Origin: Paenalicyclobacillus mengziensis | GTDB taxonomy: Bacteria; Bacillota; Bacilli; Alicyclobacillales; Alicyclobacillaceae | Length of the DNA: 64,000 nt | Assembly: GCF_017298635.1 (NCBI RefSeq) | Contig: NZ_CP071182.1 | Coordinates: 4,254,001-4,318,000, forward strand | Direction: 5' to 3' | Shown: one piece after another, positions 61,916-64,000 of the stretch | How positions within the stretch are numbered: position 1 is the first letter of the stretch | How the letters are laid out: the number at the start of each line of letters is the position of its first letter | Notes under the pieces: model-generated | What the model was told of the DNA's origin: nothing | Database searches by the model: none | What the model saw: only the letters and a program-made list of their open reading frames with translations | Position numbers and translations under genes: made by a program

Positions 61916-62473
61916 TTATGAGTTCTCGGGTGCGTGCCAGTTCCTGTTATAGTCGTCCGCGCCGTATTGGTGGGCAATCCGAGCTGCTGCCGCAGCGGCA
62001 ACGGCTGCAACAAGGTCGTCAAGGAACACATGGATCTGGCTACGGTTGTCATTAATGGTCCCAATGATACCAACCTTCACCTTATCCAAGTACCCAAAGT
62101 TGGTAAGCCCAATGGTTCCGTAGATATTGGTGATGGACAGAGCGAGAATTTCGTCCACTCCATAGAGCGGCTCGTCCCGCTCCATGATGGTCTGCAGAGG
62201 TTGCGGCAATTTTTTCTGCTCGGCCAACTCGTCGAGAGCAATGCCCGTGTATAAAGCGTGTTGTACTTCCCGTTTTTCGAGAACATGCAGGACGCTCTCT
62301 TGGCACTCTTCCACAGTGAGATTTGGGTGATACCTCTCCTGTAAGCGGCGTACAATCTCCGCGATATGCACAACGGTCACCCCGCGGTCTTGCAGTTTCA
62401 TGATGATTGCATCGATATGTTTCATCCGTTCGGGACACACAGAATACCGCCGGCGAAAGACGACTATCGTCAT
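61916..62473 (-). CDS. Phosphatidylglycerophosphatase A-like protein (YutG type)
   Basis: 185 residues from ATG 62473; ATG 62425 (MKHIDAIIMKLQDRGV) is also possible because neither has a clear ribosome site. IAEIVRRLQERYHPNLTVEECQESVLHVLEKREVQHAL and PLYGVDEILALSITNIYGTIGLTNFGYLDKVKVGII match the PgpA/YutG family in Bacillales. IHVFLDDLVAAVAAAAAARIAH is its C-terminal helix. It acts on phosphatidylglycerol phosphate or an unknown phosphoester. Confidence 0.8.
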   Translation of the reverse strand: MTIVVFRRRYSVCPERMKHIDAIIMKLQDRGVTVVHIAEIVRRLQERYHPNLTVEECQESVLHVLEKREVQHALYTGIALDELAEQKKLPQPLQTIMERDEPLYGVDEILALSITNIYGTIGLTNFGYLDKVKVGIIGTINDNRSQIHVFLDDLVAAVAAAAAARIAHQYGADDYNRNWHAPENS

Positions 62474-62541
62474 GGTGCCGAAAGTAGCTTGCTGTCCCTA
62501 ACCTCCTTCACATCAACGTTCGTTTAGGGGAGTGTCTGATA

Positions 62542-64000
62542 TTAACGATGTCGACGTTGCCGAGGCATGCGTCCGAGCTTGGCGTTCCCGATGCCAACGA
62601 CGTCTTCCAATTGACCAATCAATTCCGGGGACAGGCCTACCGACCACTTCTCTTCGAGTACGCGTAAATTCTGATTCCCCTGATTGTACAATGCTACGCG
62701 GATATCGCCGGGATAGTTCGCAAGAATTTGCTTGACTCGCTGCAACTGGTGATTTTGCCCACGGCGGGCGTCGTAGCGAATATATAAGACCTCTGACTGT
62801 TGTCTGTCGTCGCCAAATACGAGACCAAGTCCTTGTGACTGACGTCCTTCTTCGGCTGTCTGATAAGCTTCTTCCAGTATCTGCAGTCGTACAGCAGGTG
62901 TTGCATTCGCAGGAATAAAATCATCAAGCGCTCCTGCAAACAGGAGACCTTCGACGGCGCGGCGATTGCACACTCGCCCATTGACCCTTTGCAAGAAATC
63001 CACGAGCGATGTGAATTCCCCGTCCTGCCGCACACTAAGAATGGCTTCGACCGCAGCTCGACCGACATTTTTCACCGCAATGAGACCGGTGCGAATATTT
63101 CCGTCTGGATTGACCGAGAATTCTGCCTCGCTGTGCACAATGCTTGCAGGTAGGACCTGTACGCGATGTGACCTTGCATCTTTTGTGTAAGCACGAATCT
63201 TGTTTTCGTCACCAGCCGTCATGGTCAACAGTGCCGCTGTAAAATGGGCAAAGAAGTTGGCGCGCAGATACGCGGTGCGAAACGCCAATACAGCATACGC
63301 AGCAGCGTGACTGAGCGGAAATCCATAATCCGCAAAGCGAACAATCAGGTCGTAAACGTGATTCGCTGTTTCACTGTCGTACCCTTTGCTGATACACCCT
63401 GTAACAAAGCGCTGACGCTCCTCATCGAGGACTTCGCGCTTTTTCTTGCCGACAGCGCGGCGCAGCATATCGGCCTGGCCGAGGGTGAAGCCTGCCATCC
63501 TATAAGCGATCTGCATGATTTGCTCCTGGTAGACGATGACTCCATAAGTGTCCTTCAAGATGGGGGCCAGGTCCTGATGCGGGTAATGGATAGGTGTACG
63601 GCCATGCTTTGCCGCAATGAATGCCGGAATATTGTCCATTGGGCCCGGGCGGTAGAGTGAGATGACGGCAACGAGATCGTCAAAATGAGACGGCTTAAGG
63701 TCCCGCAAGACGCGTTTCATCCCGGCAGACTCCAACTGAAAACAGCCCTCCGTCTCACCGCGAGACAGCATCTGGAATGTCTTTGGGTCATCTGTCGACA
63801 CCAGTTTCCAATCAAGCCGTCTTCCCGTGTGCGCCTCGATACTTTCGATACACCGATCAATAAAAGTAAGTGTCCTCAGCCCAAGAAAGTCCATCTTTAT
63901 CAGCCCGAGTTGCTCAACAACCTCCATTGGATACTGCGTGACGGGAACACCGTCACCTCCGGGCTGTGTCGGGACAAGTTCGTGAATTGGAATGGGGGAA
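62542..64000 (-). CDS. dnaE: DNA polymerase III subunit alpha, DnaE type (5' end outside window)
   Basis: The visible 486 codons are the C-terminal part. QLGLIKMDFLGLRTLTFIDRCI (PolC-like DxxGL motif), SRGETEGCFQLESAGMKRVLRDLKP, VAVISLYRPGPMDNIPAFIAAKHGR, YGVIVYQEQIMQIAYRMAGFTLGQADMLRRAVGKKK and FADYGFPLSHAAAYAVLAFRTAYLRANF are textbook DnaE fingers/palm blocks. The C-terminal OB-fold (VLYIRYDARRGQNHQLQRVKQIL) is present. The gene runs off the right edge. Confidence 0.97.
   Translation of the reverse strand, partial: SPIPIHELVPTQPGGDGVPVTQYPMEVVEQLGLIKMDFLGLRTLTFIDRCIESIEAHTGRRLDWKLVSTDDPKTFQMLSRGETEGCFQLESAGMKRVLRDLKPSHFDDLVAVISLYRPGPMDNIPAFIAAKHGRTPIHYPHQDLAPILKDTYGVIVYQEQIMQIAYRMAGFTLGQADMLRRAVGKKKREVLDEERQRFVTGCISKGYDSETANHVYDLIVRFADYGFPLSHAAAYAVLAFRTAYLRANFFAHFTAALLTMTAGDENKIRAYTKDARSHRVQVLPASIVHSEAEFSVNPDGNIRTGLIAVKNVGRAAVEAILSVRQDGEFTSLVDFLQRVNGRVCNRRAVEGLLFAGALDDFIPANATPAVRLQILEEAYQTAEEGRQSQGLGLVFGDDRQQSEVLYIRYDARRGQNHQLQRVKQILANYPGDIRVALYNQGNQNLRVLEEKWSVGLSPELIGQLEDVVGIGNAKLGRMPRQRRHR

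Overview
The window looks like chromosome of an endospore-forming Firmicute, most likely an Alicyclobacillus-type Bacillales. The right part carries Bacillales-type housekeeping blocks: polA-mutM-coaE, icd-mdh, a T-box-controlled trpS, and dnaE/accD-accA-pfkA-pyk. The left part carries a gerA-type spore germination operon. No search could be run, so the genus is an inference from gene order and protein flavour.

Bases 1 to about 31 kb are accessory DNA. They hold small, mostly minus-strand, single-gene modules: lipoproteins, small membrane proteins, MarR, HXXEE, S41 protease, DinB, glycosyltransferase, VOC, GrpB, DUF4260, SRPBCC/TetR, an ECF sigma/anti-sigma pair, and a three-gene germination operon. 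At almost every module boundary lies a diverged repeat of about 80-105 bp. On the + strand it has a CTGCCC arm, then about 36 bp later a core like GAATATTCATGCA, then an arm like CCCCGTTAACG(G)CAG. I count 22 copies (called CBR 1-22 here), all in the same orientation even where the gene between them is reversed. Neighbouring copies are typically 600-900 bp apart once later insertions are removed. This is the layout of an integron cassette array (or an integrase-less attC cluster), but the repeat is not a textbook attC and the host is a Firmicute. I regard it as the most interesting thing in the window.

The array has been hit by mobile elements. An IS1380-family element (4487-6084) and an IS1595-family element (28378-29421) each have terminal inverted repeats and exact target duplications (ATAAA; TATTTGTT). 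Each splits a gene whose frame is restored when the element and one duplication are removed. A third, decayed IS lies at about 2056-3588. An ORF-less group II intron lies at about 23792-24495, and an IS1380 remnant abuts a broken sdpI-like gene at 30650-31448.

From 31.5 to 37.5 kb is a compact minus-strand recombinase module: two tyrosine recombinases, three very small ORFs and two large serine recombinases. It sits next to tRNA-Leu(GAG) at 37686-37768 and forms the junction between accessory DNA and core chromosome.

From 37.9 to 64 kb is core chromosome: lytic transglycosylase, coaE, mutM, polA, mdh, icd, trpS with T-box, an MFS exporter, a GlcD-type oxidase, a small membrane protein, an S9 peptidase, then pyk, pfkA, accA, accD, two small conserved genes and the 3' part of dnaE. 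The run is broken at 52.5-56.5 kb by a gene-free block of minisatellites, two-and-a-bit copies of a 425-bp palindrome-rich tandem repeat, and a class C group II intron inserted just after the terminator-like hairpin downstream of pyk.
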